A DNA stretch of 64,000 bases from Pseudomonas coleopterorum. Its GTDB lineage: Bacteria > Pseudomonadota > Gammaproteobacteria > Pseudomonadales > Pseudomonadaceae. Made by a program: the position numbers and the translations under genes. The DNA lies in the NCBI RefSeq assembly GCF_900105555.1, contig NZ_FNTZ01000001.1:2170001-2234000 (forward strand), read 5' to 3'. Shown piece by piece: positions 52,301 through 60,679 of the stretch (its first letter is position 1; each line of letters begins with the position of its first letter). The notes beneath the pieces were generated by a model that did no database searches, was not told the origin of the DNA, and saw only the letters and a list, made by a program, of their open reading frames with translations.

Positions 52301-55232
52301 ATTGCGCAGTGACTGGCAATCGGCTGAGGGTAAGTTCTGGTTCCTGGCAACGTTCGCCCAGAAAAAGGTTGCGAAGAAGTTAGCCACATTGGGTGGTGCA
52401 GCGGGTCTTCCAGATACCCTGGCCGATCTCGCTACTTTCGAGCGCCTTCATGCTCAGCTAACCGAGTTGGATGGGTTGGCAGGCGATATGCAGTCGATTC
52501 CAGGCTGGCAAGGTCTGACGAGCGACAGCGCCCGCACACTGCGCGCTGTCATATTAGCTGAAAATCTGCGCGGGCTGCTGAGTGCTCACGCCGAATCACC
52601 CGACCACCTGGTTTCCTTGCGCGGCTCAGTCGCGCGTCTTGTCATCGATGCGAATGAAATGCTGGCGCCAACTGGGCAAATCGCTGCTGCGCTGACGGTC
52701 TTGCAACAAGCCTTATCGCGATATGACGATGCAGCACGACTATTTGCGGGACTGGCTGGAAACAGCACCGGTACGCATCCGTCCGTTGCTGCACTGCGGG
52801 CTACCACGCTCTCCATTCAGCAACAGGAAGAACAGCTAAAAGCATGGTGCGATTGGTGCCGAGTCCGCGAGCAGGCTACCGAGGCTGGACTCATCAGTCT
52901 GGCTCACGCTCTGGAAGCAGGACGTCTGTTGCCAACCGCAACTGAAGACACATTCGTCACTGCCTACGCCCATTGGTTTGCGACCCATGGCATCGACAGT
53001 GAACCGCTTCTCAGAAACTTCGTCGCTGCCGAACACATGAGTGATATCGGGGCATTCGTTCGTCTGGACGATGAACTGGCGAAATTAACCGTGCGATACA
53101 TCCGGGCGAAGCTCTGCGGGCTTATCCCATCCAAGAACGACATCCCCAAGAGCAGCGGCTTCGCGATTCTCAAACACGAATTGCAAAAGTCTCGTCGGCA
53201 CAAACCGGTCCGGCAGTTGGCGATTGAGATGGGCGATGCGTTGAACCGGCTGGCTCCGTGCATGCTCATGAGCCCGCTGTCCATTGCGCAGTTCCTACCT
53301 GCCGATCAGCCTCCATTTGACTTGGTCATCTTCGACGAGGCTTCGCAGATCGCTCCATGGGACGCCATTGGCTCCATTGCTCGAGGCAAGCAAGTGGTAA
53401 TCGCAGGTGACCCGCGTCAGATGCCACCGACCAACTTCTTCAGCCGTGGTCCAAACGCGGGGGACGATGATACCGCCGAAGACATGGAAAGCATCCTGGA
53501 TGAATGCTTGGGGGCAGGGGTGCCAAGCCACAGCCTGAGCTGGCACTACCGAAGCCGTCATGAAAGCCTGATCGCGTTCTCCAACCATCGTTACTACGAT
53601 AGCAACCTGATTACCTTCCCTGCGGCGGAGACCCGTGCAAGCGCTGTCGAGTGGCGCAAGGTTGAAGGTGTCTATGCGAAAGGGAAAGGCCGCTACAACC
53701 AAGCTGAGGCTGAAGCCATCGTCATGGAGACGGTAAAGCGTCTGACCGATCCTGCGTTCGTCGCTGCCGGCCACTCAATCGGGATCATCACGCTTAACTC
53801 TGACCAGCAAAAGCTGGTCAACGATTTGCTGGATACCGCACGCAAGCAGTACCCAGAAATCGAGCCGTTTTTCCAAGATACACAGACCGAACCTGTAGTC
53901 GTGAAGAACCTGGAAACGGTCCAGGGCGATGAGCGCGATTTGATCATGCTCGGGATAGGTTATGGACCTACGGAGCCGGGCGCGCCGGTCATGTCCATGA
54001 ACTTCGGCCCGCTCAACAAGGACGGTGGATGGCGCAGGTTGAACGTCGCCATCACCCGGTCTCGGCGAGAGATGCTCGTTTTCACATCCTTCGATCCGTC
54101 GATGATCGATCTGAACCGGACCAACGCTCGCGCCGTCCGCGACTTGAAGCACTTCATCGAATTCGCTCAGCGCGGCCCGAGGGTACTGGCCGAGGCGATA
54201 CAAGGCTCGGTAGGCGGCTACGACTCGCCGTTCGAGGAGGCTGTCGCCCAGGGTCTCCGACGTCTTGGCTGGCAGGTAGTGCCACAAATTGGCGTATCGC
54301 GTTTCCGCATCGATCTGGGAATTGTTCACCCTGATAGGCCGGGTGATTACTTGGCAGGCGTTGAATGCGATGGCGCCACATATCACAGCGCTGCCACTGC
54401 TCGGGACCGAGACAAAGTTCGCGCGGCGATTCTCAAAGGCTTGGGATGGAATCTACTGCGCTTGTGGTCGACGGAATGGTGGGTGAACAAGGAAGGCGCT
54501 CTACAGAAGCTGCACGCAGCCCTCAATGACCTACTGGATCAATCCCGGCTGGCAGTTGCGCCAATTCAGGCGGATGACGTGGTAGCTCCAACGGTCGTGA
54601 TCGACTTCGCCGTGGAGCCCGAGATGGACGAGGTTGTAGAAGTCTCCATTGAATCCCCGGTCGCTCTCAGTAATGAGCAATCATTAGAGGTCGGAGAGGC
54701 TCGAATCGCTCGCGTCTGTAGCGCCCAAGCTGCTGCCGGACGACAGGGTGAATATCGAGTGGCTGATCTTTCGGCACTCGCCTCATTGATCGAAGCCGAG
54801 CGGTTTCACGTACCTGAATACACCCCCGTGCTACAACAGATCATCGAAGAGGTGCTTCGCCAGGAGGCGCCAATCCTCGACACGCTATTGGTTCAACGTG
54901 TCGCACGTGCACATGGCTTCCAACGATCGGGTCGACTGATTAGAGATCGCGTGTTGGAGCTGGCTGATCAGCATTATCACGTCCAGCAGGCGGGCTTTGG
55001 AGAGGTATTTATCTGGCAAGCTTACGGCGATGTGATGGCGTGGTCGACATACCGTGTTCCCGTATCGGCCAACGATGCACGTTCGATTGAAGAAATTGCC
55101 GCAGAGGAGCTGCGCATCGCTGCGAGCATCATTGATGCGGCAGACCCTGCATTAGAAGTTGCGCGGCTGCTTGGGGTCAAACGGCTCACTGGGGCTGCGC
55201 GTCAGCGTATAGAGCGAATTCTGAATGCGTGA
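49392..55232 (+). CDS. Large DUF4011-SF1 helicase-Vsr/REase-DUF3320 protein, candidate defence factor
   Basis: A 1946-residue multidomain protein. A transglutaminase-like segment lies near 205-250 (Cys217 in GVATCLDTALL, His243 in KGHAFAGVW). A DUF4011 region begins around LTLWQRKLLDLTTRNRLLHL. The SF1 helicase spans about 665-1600: Walker A DGPPGTGKSQT near 683, Walker B VIFDEAS near 1314, VVIAGDPRQMPPT, VQGDERD, NVAITRSRRE. A PD-(D/E)XK/Vsr-like nuclease follows at about 1620-1720 (FRIDLGIV, GVECDGATYH). DUF3320 closes the chain (about 1795-1945). The ATG has AGGAG eight bases upstream. Such helicase-nuclease giants occur in anti-phage islands; defence is inferred. It is AT-richer than neighbours and ends 195 bp from dif. 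Confidence 0.85.
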   Translation: MNIKIEALIARKIGFASHQNAVPLVRELSIWNQEETTLENLTLTLSTDPDFVESRTWNIDRIHAGDRLSISERDIKLNAGYLSGLSESLTADVVMRLVQGESLPLEQRFPTELLARTEWGGLSAMPELLAAFCMPNDPAVDRVLKAASQVLRRAGKKDGIDGYESKSRTRTWELASAIWSGVCSFQLSYALPPASFEHQGQKIRPPSVVLENGVATCLDTALLFAAALEQAGLNALLLMTKGHAFAGVWLQPQEFSQLLTDEASAVRKRLDLKEMVVFETTLATQAHPPGFSQAVAAAERQLDDEQFIMAIDVHRARMQKIRPMALVSAVEVVDSTSDALPAAQGLEDAPQLPGFDIEINEGSDGPAGKLTLWQRKLLDLTTRNRLLHLPDSAKGVRLLCPDPAALEDLLSSGGRIRVVPVPDLKSSGRDVALYEQRNNESLVDEVARQALARGEVLANLEKVKLEATLIDLFRKARSDLEEGGANTLFLAIGFLKWKKSADDVKAYSAPLILLPVKLERKSALSGVTLSLLDEEPRFNLTLLELLRHDFELMIPGLDGELPNDESGIDVTGIWNMVRRAVRDVPGFEVSTELVLGTFSFAKYLMWKDLNANAAQLLQSPLVKHLLEPNEAGQSFSCSDDFPRPERLDSSVTPAQLFAPLPADSSQLSAVVASASTHSFVMDGPPGTGKSQTIANMIAHNLALGRRVLFVAEKRAALDVVYRRLAEKELGEFCLELHSSKASKVEVLKQLDRAWDVSDALSPQEWEHEAARLQTLRSRLNQLVDVLHRRWDNGLSLHQAIGRVIRDHSLQTPKLSWAPTTRHDTAEYGNLLDISRRLGLNGNAARDLSGRFGALSQTQWSNAWQSEIAKASRELPQALDALNAASEKLLGLTHLSLPVAEVVQIQQLCDLVTLVVESHGQNLSFAFAPDAVTRIKSARRACQLIESYRELEERLSLDYADEACRRVPFEQLRSDWQSAEGKFWFLATFAQKKVAKKLATLGGAAGLPDTLADLATFERLHAQLTELDGLAGDMQSIPGWQGLTSDSARTLRAVILAENLRGLLSAHAESPDHLVSLRGSVARLVIDANEMLAPTGQIAAALTVLQQALSRYDDAARLFAGLAGNSTGTHPSVAALRATTLSIQQQEEQLKAWCDWCRVREQATEAGLISLAHALEAGRLLPTATEDTFVTAYAHWFATHGIDSEPLLRNFVAAEHMSDIGAFVRLDDELAKLTVRYIRAKLCGLIPSKNDIPKSSGFAILKHELQKSRRHKPVRQLAIEMGDALNRLAPCMLMSPLSIAQFLPADQPPFDLVIFDEASQIAPWDAIGSIARGKQVVIAGDPRQMPPTNFFSRGPNAGDDDTAEDMESILDECLGAGVPSHSLSWHYRSRHESLIAFSNHRYYDSNLITFPAAETRASAVEWRKVEGVYAKGKGRYNQAEAEAIVMETVKRLTDPAFVAAGHSIGIITLNSDQQKLVNDLLDTARKQYPEIEPFFQDTQTEPVVVKNLETVQGDERDLIMLGIGYGPTEPGAPVMSMNFGPLNKDGGWRRLNVAITRSRREMLVFTSFDPSMIDLNRTNARAVRDLKHFIEFAQRGPRVLAEAIQGSVGGYDSPFEEAVAQGLRRLGWQVVPQIGVSRFRIDLGIVHPDRPGDYLAGVECDGATYHSAATARDRDKVRAAILKGLGWNLLRLWSTEWWVNKEGALQKLHAALNDLLDQSRLAVAPIQADDVVAPTVVIDFAVEPEMDEVVEVSIESPVALSNEQSLEVGEARIARVCSAQAAAGRQGEYRVADLSALASLIEAERFHVPEYTPVLQQIIEEVLRQEAPILDTLLVQRVARAHGFQRSGRLIRDRVLELADQHYHVQQAGFGEVFIWQAYGDVMAWSTYRVPVSANDARSIEEIAAEELRIAASIIDAADPALEVARLLGVKRLTGAARQRIERILNA

Positions 55233-55974
55233 CCAGAGGCGCTCCATGAGCAACACCACAGTGCCGGGCGAAAATCAGAGGCGCGATCAACCTAGACCAT
55301 GACGCTCATGTCCTCGGGAGTGATGTAACTGAACCAACCGAGGGCGCCGAGCGGACTAACGAAGATAGCCATCGTGGTTCTTGTGGAGGGGGTGTGGCCT
55401 GAGCTGGGCAAGGATGGTTAATACCTGATTTAACATAATATACATTATGCGTAACGCCATGTCGTGCGTTCCGGACAAGCAGGGTTGCCTTGGTTTCCAA
55501 GCCTGTCTGCTTAATCATGCTGTTACCGTTCACAAATAAATGGAAAGACAGCCTCCACGGTGACCCGTTGTTCTGATTGGTTTTTCCATGTGCTGCGGAA
55601 GATCTTTAGCTTCGTTCGGTCGTAATTTGCCGGAGCTCACCACTTCGTGCCACTCGGTACCGTCAGGATCTCGCTAGGATCTCGTTTCCGCTAAGGAATG
55701 ATTGTTTACAGACCGTCATTCTGATTCCCGGGCGACTACTCAACACACCAGACATTGAGCAACAAATATGGAGCCATGCGGCGCGTTGCCGAGCTCCGGC
55801 CACAACTCTGCTAGCAAGATCATGAGGCAGCTGTGAGCGTCAGGCTACTGTGTCAGTGAAGAAAGACAGCCAGTGGCCGCGGCGCTCCAGGCTCATCAAT
55901 AGCATTGGGTTGGCTTCTCAGGAATCTGAACAGAGGCGGTACAGGCACGCTGCACAATCGTGATCCGAAGGGTC
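55233..55974. other. Mostly non-coding stretch carrying dif
   Basis: About 740 bases between the helicase-nuclease and a dehydrogenase pseudogene. Besides dif, I see only a short tandem duplication AGGATCTCGCT at 55665-55675 repeated at 55676, and a 26-codon frame on the - strand (55292-55372). That frame lacks a ribosome site and is probably chance. Confidence 0.6.
55428..55455 (-). other. dif site (XerC/XerD chromosome dimer resolution site)
   Basis: Read on the - strand, 26 of 28 bases match E. coli dif. The outer end begins GTTACGCATAA where E. coli has GGTGCGCATAA. The central TGTATA and the XerD arm TTATGTTAAAT are identical. XerCD recombine here and FtsK loads toward it, so this marks the replication terminus. 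The first of the two differing positions is in the part known to vary among gammaproteobacteria. Confidence 0.95.
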
Positions 55975-56634
55975 AAGCTTAGGTAACATCCGAGCAAATG
56001 GCGTGCTCGACCAAATGCCTCAGGGCTCGATCCACGTCAACATGGCGACCGTCTCCGTTGCCATGGCTAAAAAACTGACACAGCTGCATGCCGATCGCGG
56101 CGTGGGATATGTCGCAGCCCCCGTGCTGGCGCGCATTGACGTTGCCGCTGCCGGCAACCTCAACATTCTCGCCGCGGGCAAAGGGCAGGATCTGGACCGC
56201 ATTCAGCACCTGCTGGACCTTATGGGCCAGAAAACCTGGCGCTATGGCGAAGATCCCGCGCAAGCCAACGTGGTCAAGATCGCCGCTAATTTCTCAATTG
56301 CCTGCGCGATCGAAACCATGGCCGAAACTTCGGCACTGGTGCGCGCCTACGGCATTGAATCCCAAGCATTCATCGACCTGCTCACTCAGACGCTCTATCC
56401 GTCTCCCGTCTACAAAGGCTACGGCACGATGATCGCCCAGGAGCGCTACTCGCCGGCCGGGTTCAAGCTATCGCTGGGCCTCAAGGATGTCGGGCTCGCG
56501 TTGGAAGCCGGGGAAGCGCAACACCTGTCACTCCCCCTCGGAAGCACACTGCGTGACTGCCATCTTGAAGCTATTGCACAAGGCGATGGGCCGCGCTCGG
56601 GAAAGCGGCAGCGTGTCGCGGCAACATCGACTAA
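55975..56634 (+). pseudogene. Degraded NAD(P)-dependent oxidoreductase of the 3-hydroxyisobutyrate dehydrogenase family
   Basis: Residues equivalent to the second half of a beta-hydroxyacid dehydrogenase remain: VLDQMPQGSIHVNMATVSVA (substrate motif region), ILAAGKGQDLDRI, YGEDPAQANVVKIAANFSIACAIE with the catalytic Lys region, KLSLGLKDVGLALE. The N-terminal GxGxMG Rossmann part (about 85 residues) is absent. At about 56588 the frame breaks; shifting frame restores WAALGKAAACRGNID and a TAA at 56632, a normal family end. It is therefore both 5'-truncated and frameshifted. It lies between dif and the GntR gene, suggesting local deletions at the terminus. Confidence 0.82.
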
Positions 56635-56767
56635 ACACGACCTTTTTTACGGATCCATGTTTTCAGCGTCTGATTCGCTCATTGAACATCCCACAGTCGA
56701 ATACTTCTACAGCCACTAAACAGCACAGGAGAGCCCTCTTCGCACGCTAAATTCGTCGAAAACACGA

Positions 56768-56799
56768 TAACTCTACTAAATAGGCATTTAGTAGAGTTA
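56768..56799. repeat. Perfect 14-bp inverted repeat
   Basis: Arms TAACTCTACTAAAT (56768-56781) and ATTTAGTAGAGTTA (56786-56799) with an AGGC centre, between the dehydrogenase pseudogene and the GntR stop. The length is unusual. It could act as a terminator for the - strand gene, or be a site or scar of a mobile element; the arms are AT-rich and lack a T-run. Confidence 0.75.
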
Positions 56800-56875
56800 C
56801 TAATGAGGCCCATCCACGAACACCACCCGTCTGCCCCAAATCACATGCACGGCACGCTTTCCTTCAACGCCTTGA

Positions 56876-57646
56876 TCACCGAATCTCGTTCACATACATG
56901 AAGTGCTCCGTACTTGCGCGCTGGTGCGTGATCATCACCGGCGTTGCCGTCTGGTCGAACGATATGGCGTCGATGATCATCACGGCATGGGGCGCCTCCA
57001 GCTGCAGCAGCTTGCAGTCCTCTGCCGTGGCCAGGCCAGCGGTCAGCTGTTCGCGCACCGCCGCTACGCGTATGCCGTAGTGTTCGAGCAAGTGGCGATA
57101 CAAGAGTTCGGGAAAGGCTTCCGGCCCGGGGAAGTCCGGGACTTTGCTTGCCACTACCGTGAAATGTTCGTGCATGGCGGCAACGCCGGCGATGGTGCGC
57201 AGTCGATGCAGACGGTAAACGGGGCTGGCGGGTTCGATAAGCAGTTTGTCGGCCTCCTCCGCCGTGGCCTTGCCCATCTGGTAGTCGAGCAAGGAGGTGC
57301 TGGATTTCAGCAGTGCGCCTTCCTTGTTGTGCAGCCGGAAGTACTGGAAGAAATAGCGCAGGTTGTGCAACGGCGCCCAGCCTGTGACGACGGTGCCGGT
57401 CTTGCGGCGGCGCATCAGCATGCCTTCTGTCACCAATTCGGCCAGTGCGCGACGCACGGTGCCTACGGATACGCCGAAGTCTGCGGCCAACGCGTTTTCG
57501 CTGGGGATCACCGTGCCACTGGCCCACTCCCCTAGCAGGATCGCCTCTGAGACGCGCCGCTTCACCACTTCATAAAGCGGTGCGCTGTCCTGTTCGCTCA
57601 GTCGGGCAAAGCTGGCGTCGGCAGCCGGTGCGTTGCTGTTGGTCAT
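56876..57646 (-). CDS. GntR-family regulator with UTRA domain (HutC type)
   Basis: A 256-residue regulator. The winged helix-turn-helix lies in about 25-95 (APLYEVVKRRVSEAILLGEW, IPSENALAADFGVSVGTVRRALAEL) and a UTRA effector domain at about 110-250 (VYRLHRLRTIAGVAAMHEHF, YGIRVAAVREQLTAGLATAED). The ATG at 57646 follows AAGGAAAAACG. It is divergent from the M20 peptidase and ABC operon and probably represses it until the imported compound or its product binds the UTRA domain. A candidate operator lies midway. Confidence 0.92.
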   Translation of the reverse strand: MTNSNAPAADASFARLSEQDSAPLYEVVKRRVSEAILLGEWASGTVIPSENALAADFGVSVGTVRRALAELVTEGMLMRRRKTGTVVTGWAPLHNLRYFFQYFRLHNKEGALLKSSTSLLDYQMGKATAEEADKLLIEPASPVYRLHRLRTIAGVAAMHEHFTVVASKVPDFPGPEAFPELLYRHLLEHYGIRVAAVREQLTAGLATAEDCKLLQLEAPHAVMIIDAISFDQTATPVMITHQRASTEHFMYVNEIR

Positions 57647-57679
57647 CGTTTTTCCTTGACGTGCCATGCGGTGGTGTTT

Positions 57680-57696
57680 AACTATAAACTATATAG
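57680..57696. promoter_or_regulatory. Candidate GntR operator in the divergent promoter
   Basis: Tandem AACTATA-AACTATA (57680-57693) overlapping a CTATA-N5-TATAG dyad (57682-57696). It lies midway between the GntR ATG (57646) and the peptidase ATG (57716). The AT-rich core may also be a -10 element. Confidence 0.5.
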
Positions 57697-57715
57697 AAAT
57701 ACGGCGAGACTCAAA

Positions 57716-58999
57716 ATGACGATGAATGCGGCACTTGAGCAGGCACTCGAATCGATCGATACGGATCATGATGGGCTGATCGACGATCTGCAACGCATGA
57801 TCGCGGTCGATACCTGCTTCCCGCCGGGCGCGGGCTACGGCGCCTTCGCCGACTTGATGGAAACTCTGACCGCGCCGCTTGGCTTGCAGGCGACCCGGGT
57901 TTCGGTGCCCGAAGCACTGTGGCAGACCCGCAGCGGCGAAGCCCATGGCGAACGCATTAATCTGGTTGCCCGACATCCTGGAGACCAAGAGGTCTGCAGC
58001 CTGTATTTCCATGTCGACACAGTGCCGGCCGGTGACGGCTGGAACCACCCTCCTCTGCAGCTGACCGAAGCTGACGGCAAGCTGATCGGGCGCGGCACGG
58101 CCGATATGAAAGGCAGCATTGCCGCCACCTTGAGTGCCTTGCGTGCGGCGGCACGTTTCGACCTGCCGCTGCGCTACTGCCCTTCCCTGCTGCTGTGCAC
58201 CGATGAGGAAGGCGGTCTTTATCCGGGTATCCGCTATTTGGCCGAACAACGCCTGGTCGAGGGCCATATCCTGAGTTTTAACGGCGGTGCCGCGCCGAGG
58301 ATCTGGGCTGGGTGCTTTGGCAGTATCGACCTGAAGATCACGGTCAAGGGCCGCTCTTCGCACTCCGGTGAACCGGTCGATGCCATCAATGCCATCGAGG
58401 AAAGCCTGCCGCTGCTAAACGCTTTGTACGCACTCAAGCAGCAGGTAGAACAGCGTGCATGGCCGATGCCGGCGCCGCCCCACTACAACGGTGCACCTCT
58501 GATCTCGCGCATGACCTTGGCCGCGGCCCATGGCGGTAGCAAAGGCTCTACCGTTCCAGCGCAGTTCGAGGTGCTGATCAACCGTCGCTACGCACCGCAA
58601 GAACCCTTCGATCAGGTGCTGGCAGAACTGCACCATTGCATCGACACCGCCATGGCCGCAAGCGCGGCACGTGCGGTGCAAGCTGAAGTGATCGGCCATC
58701 TTGCCCCGGTTGCGGACCCGACCGGTCCCCATTGGCCGCGCTGGCAAGCCGCACTGGGCGTGGGTTTCGGTTTCACCGCCGAGCAGTTTCAGTGCTATGG
58801 CTCCAGCAGCAGCTCGGATATGGGCTGGGTGCAACAGGCCGGTATCCAGGAGATTTTGTTGGGTGGCCTGATTCGCCCGCACAGTCGCATTCATGCCAGC
58901 GACGAGTACACGACCCGCGAAGATCTGGTCGCCCTGGCCAAGTCGATCCTGGTCTACCTGGCTGCAGACTTCACCCTTGGGACCGCCGCAACAGGCTAA
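57716..58999 (+). CDS. M20-family metallopeptidase/deacylase (ArgE/DapE-like)
   Basis: A 427-residue zinc aminoacylase or peptidase. Metal and catalytic motifs are YFHVDTVPAGDGW (His, catalytic Asp), GRGTADMKGS (bridging Asp), CTDEEGGLYPG (catalytic Glu and ligand Glu) and RIHASDEYTTREDL (last His). The dimerisation domain includes KITVKGRSSHSGEPVDAINAIE. The ATG at 57716 follows GGCGAG. It is the first gene of an operon with a complete Dpp-type importer, so it likely hydrolyses the imported peptide or N-acyl amino acid in the cytoplasm. Confidence 0.92.
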   Translation: MTMNAALEQALESIDTDHDGLIDDLQRMIAVDTCFPPGAGYGAFADLMETLTAPLGLQATRVSVPEALWQTRSGEAHGERINLVARHPGDQEVCSLYFHVDTVPAGDGWNHPPLQLTEADGKLIGRGTADMKGSIAATLSALRAAARFDLPLRYCPSLLLCTDEEGGLYPGIRYLAEQRLVEGHILSFNGGAAPRIWAGCFGSIDLKITVKGRSSHSGEPVDAINAIEESLPLLNALYALKQQVEQRAWPMPAPPHYNGAPLISRMTLAAAHGGSKGSTVPAQFEVLINRRYAPQEPFDQVLAELHHCIDTAMAASAARAVQAEVIGHLAPVADPTGPHWPRWQAALGVGFGFTAEQFQCYGSSSSSDMGWVQQAGIQEILLGGLIRPHSRIHASDEYTTREDLVALAKSILVYLAADFTLGTAATG

Positions 59000-59092
59000 C
59001 CCCAAGCGACCACCGAAGACTGGCATCAAGATCGGTCATCGGCACTTTTTACCTAGCTGCCCCACAATCTCTTTGCTAAGTGAAGTATCGCC

Positions 59093-60664
59093 ATGACTAC
59101 CGTTTTCCGGCTCAACCGTCGCCGCTTTCTTGCAACCACGGCCATCGTCACCGGCGCTGCCATGCTGCCGTTCTCCAGCACATTGTGGGCCGCTGGCGCC
59201 GCGCGCAAAGGCGGCACGCTGCGCATCAGCGTCGACCAGGCGGTGGGCATGCTCAATCCGCTGCTGGCTCGGGTCAATCCCGAGTACCTGCTCAGCGAAC
59301 TTCTGTACAACGGGCTTACACGCCTGAGTCACGACATGCAGGCCGAGCCCGATCTGGCCACGTCCTGGAGCCATAACGAAGCGCTGACCGAGTGGACCTT
59401 CAGCCTGCGCGACAACCTGCTTTTCCACGACGGCAGCCGCTGCACATCCAGGGATGTCGTGGCCAGCCTGCTGGCGATCCTCGATCCCAAGACCGCGTCG
59501 CCCGGCCTGCGCAACATCGGCCCGATCAAGTCCGTGGAAGCGATCGACGAGCTGCACGTCAAGCTGACCACCACCATGCCCTACGCAGACCTGCCCATCA
59601 GCTTGGCCTACCCGGACGCCAAGATCGTGCCCGCGGCGATCGTCCAGGGGGATATGGCCCGCCTGACGCGCGAAGCCGTGGGCACAGGGCCGTTCAAGCT
59701 GACCTCGTTCGAGCCCGAGCGTCTGGTCGTGGTCACTCGCAACGAACGGTTTCATGACCCCGAGCGGCCGTTTCTGGATAGCGTCGAAATCCGTGTCTAT
59801 CCCGATCCGACTGCGGAGAGTTCTGCGCTGATGTCCGGCGACATCGATCTCATGCTGTCAGCCCAGGCCACCGAGTTCAGCCGCCTTGGCCAAGCCAGCG
59901 GCGTGACCGGACTGCGTGCACCTTCCGGGCAGTTCCTCAACATCAACATGGCCTGCGACCAGAAGCCGTTCAACGACGTGCGGGTGCGCCAGGCACTGTC
60001 GCTCTGTGTCGATCGAGCGGCACTGGTAGACTTCGTGGCGGAAGGCTTCGGCACGCCGGGCAACGATACACCGCTCAATGCCGCTTACCGTTACCACGCC
60101 GATATCGAACTGCGTCAGGCCGATATCGCCAAGGCCAGGCAGCTGTTGGCCGACGCCGGCTATCCCGATGGCCTGGACATCACCTTGGTTGCCTCCGACA
60201 AGCCCTCCACGCGCACCCAGTTGGGCATTGCCGTACGGGAAATGGCCAAGCCCGCCGGGTTCAATATCAAGGTCGAGACCATGGCCAACAGTACCTACCT
60301 GGACCAGGTCTGGAAGAAAGGCAATTTCTACGTCGGTTTCTACAACATGCAACCTTCGGCCGACGCGGTGTTTTCCCTGCTCTACACCTCGGACGCCGCC
60401 TGGAACGAAACGCGCTGGAACAACAGCGAATTCGATGCCGCCGTGGCCGCTGCGCGGGGCACGGACGATCCGGTCAAGCGTGCGGCGTTGTACGGCACGG
60501 CCCAGCGCCTGATGCACGAGCAGGTCCCATCGCTGATCCCGACCTTCTTCGATGTGCTGGCGGCCCAGCGTAACTATGTTCAAGGCTATCGATTGCACCC
60601 TCGCGGCGCGGTGTTTCGCCTGGATCAGGCCTGGTTGGATGAAGGCGCCCCGAAGCGCGGATGA
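59093..60664 (+). CDS. ABC transporter substrate-binding protein, family 5, Tat signal
   Basis: A 523-residue periplasmic binding protein. The N-terminus LNRRRFLATTAIVTGAAML has a twin-arginine motif, with cleavage likely after STLWAAGA. The mature part begins KGGTLRISVDQAVGMLNPL. The SBP-5 signature is FSLRDNLLFHDGSRCTSRDVVAS, with GTGPFKLTSFEPERLVV and QFLNINMACDQKPFNDVRVRQALS. It delivers the substrate to the permeases encoded next. It is related to, but not a duplicate of, the binding protein at 14457-16001. Confidence 0.93.
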   Translation: MTTVFRLNRRRFLATTAIVTGAAMLPFSSTLWAAGAARKGGTLRISVDQAVGMLNPLLARVNPEYLLSELLYNGLTRLSHDMQAEPDLATSWSHNEALTEWTFSLRDNLLFHDGSRCTSRDVVASLLAILDPKTASPGLRNIGPIKSVEAIDELHVKLTTTMPYADLPISLAYPDAKIVPAAIVQGDMARLTREAVGTGPFKLTSFEPERLVVVTRNERFHDPERPFLDSVEIRVYPDPTAESSALMSGDIDLMLSAQATEFSRLGQASGVTGLRAPSGQFLNINMACDQKPFNDVRVRQALSLCVDRAALVDFVAEGFGTPGNDTPLNAAYRYHADIELRQADIAKARQLLADAGYPDGLDITLVASDKPSTRTQLGIAVREMAKPAGFNIKVETMANSTYLDQVWKKGNFYVGFYNMQPSADAVFSLLYTSDAAWNETRWNNSEFDAAVAAARGTDDPVKRAALYGTAQRLMHEQVPSLIPTFFDVLAAQRNYVQGYRLHPRGAVFRLDQAWLDEGAPKRG

Positions 60665-60679
60665 ATCGAGGGTAATCCT

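Noticed and set aside
55292..55372. A 26-codon - strand frame beginning MAIFVSPLGALGWF near dif
   Set aside because: No ribosome site and no family resemblance; such a frame is expected by chance in 740 bp.
55428..55455. dif as the edge of an Xer-dependent integrated element covering the helicase-nuclease
   Set aside because: I found no second dif-like copy on the other side of the helicase gene and no integrase or mobility gene.
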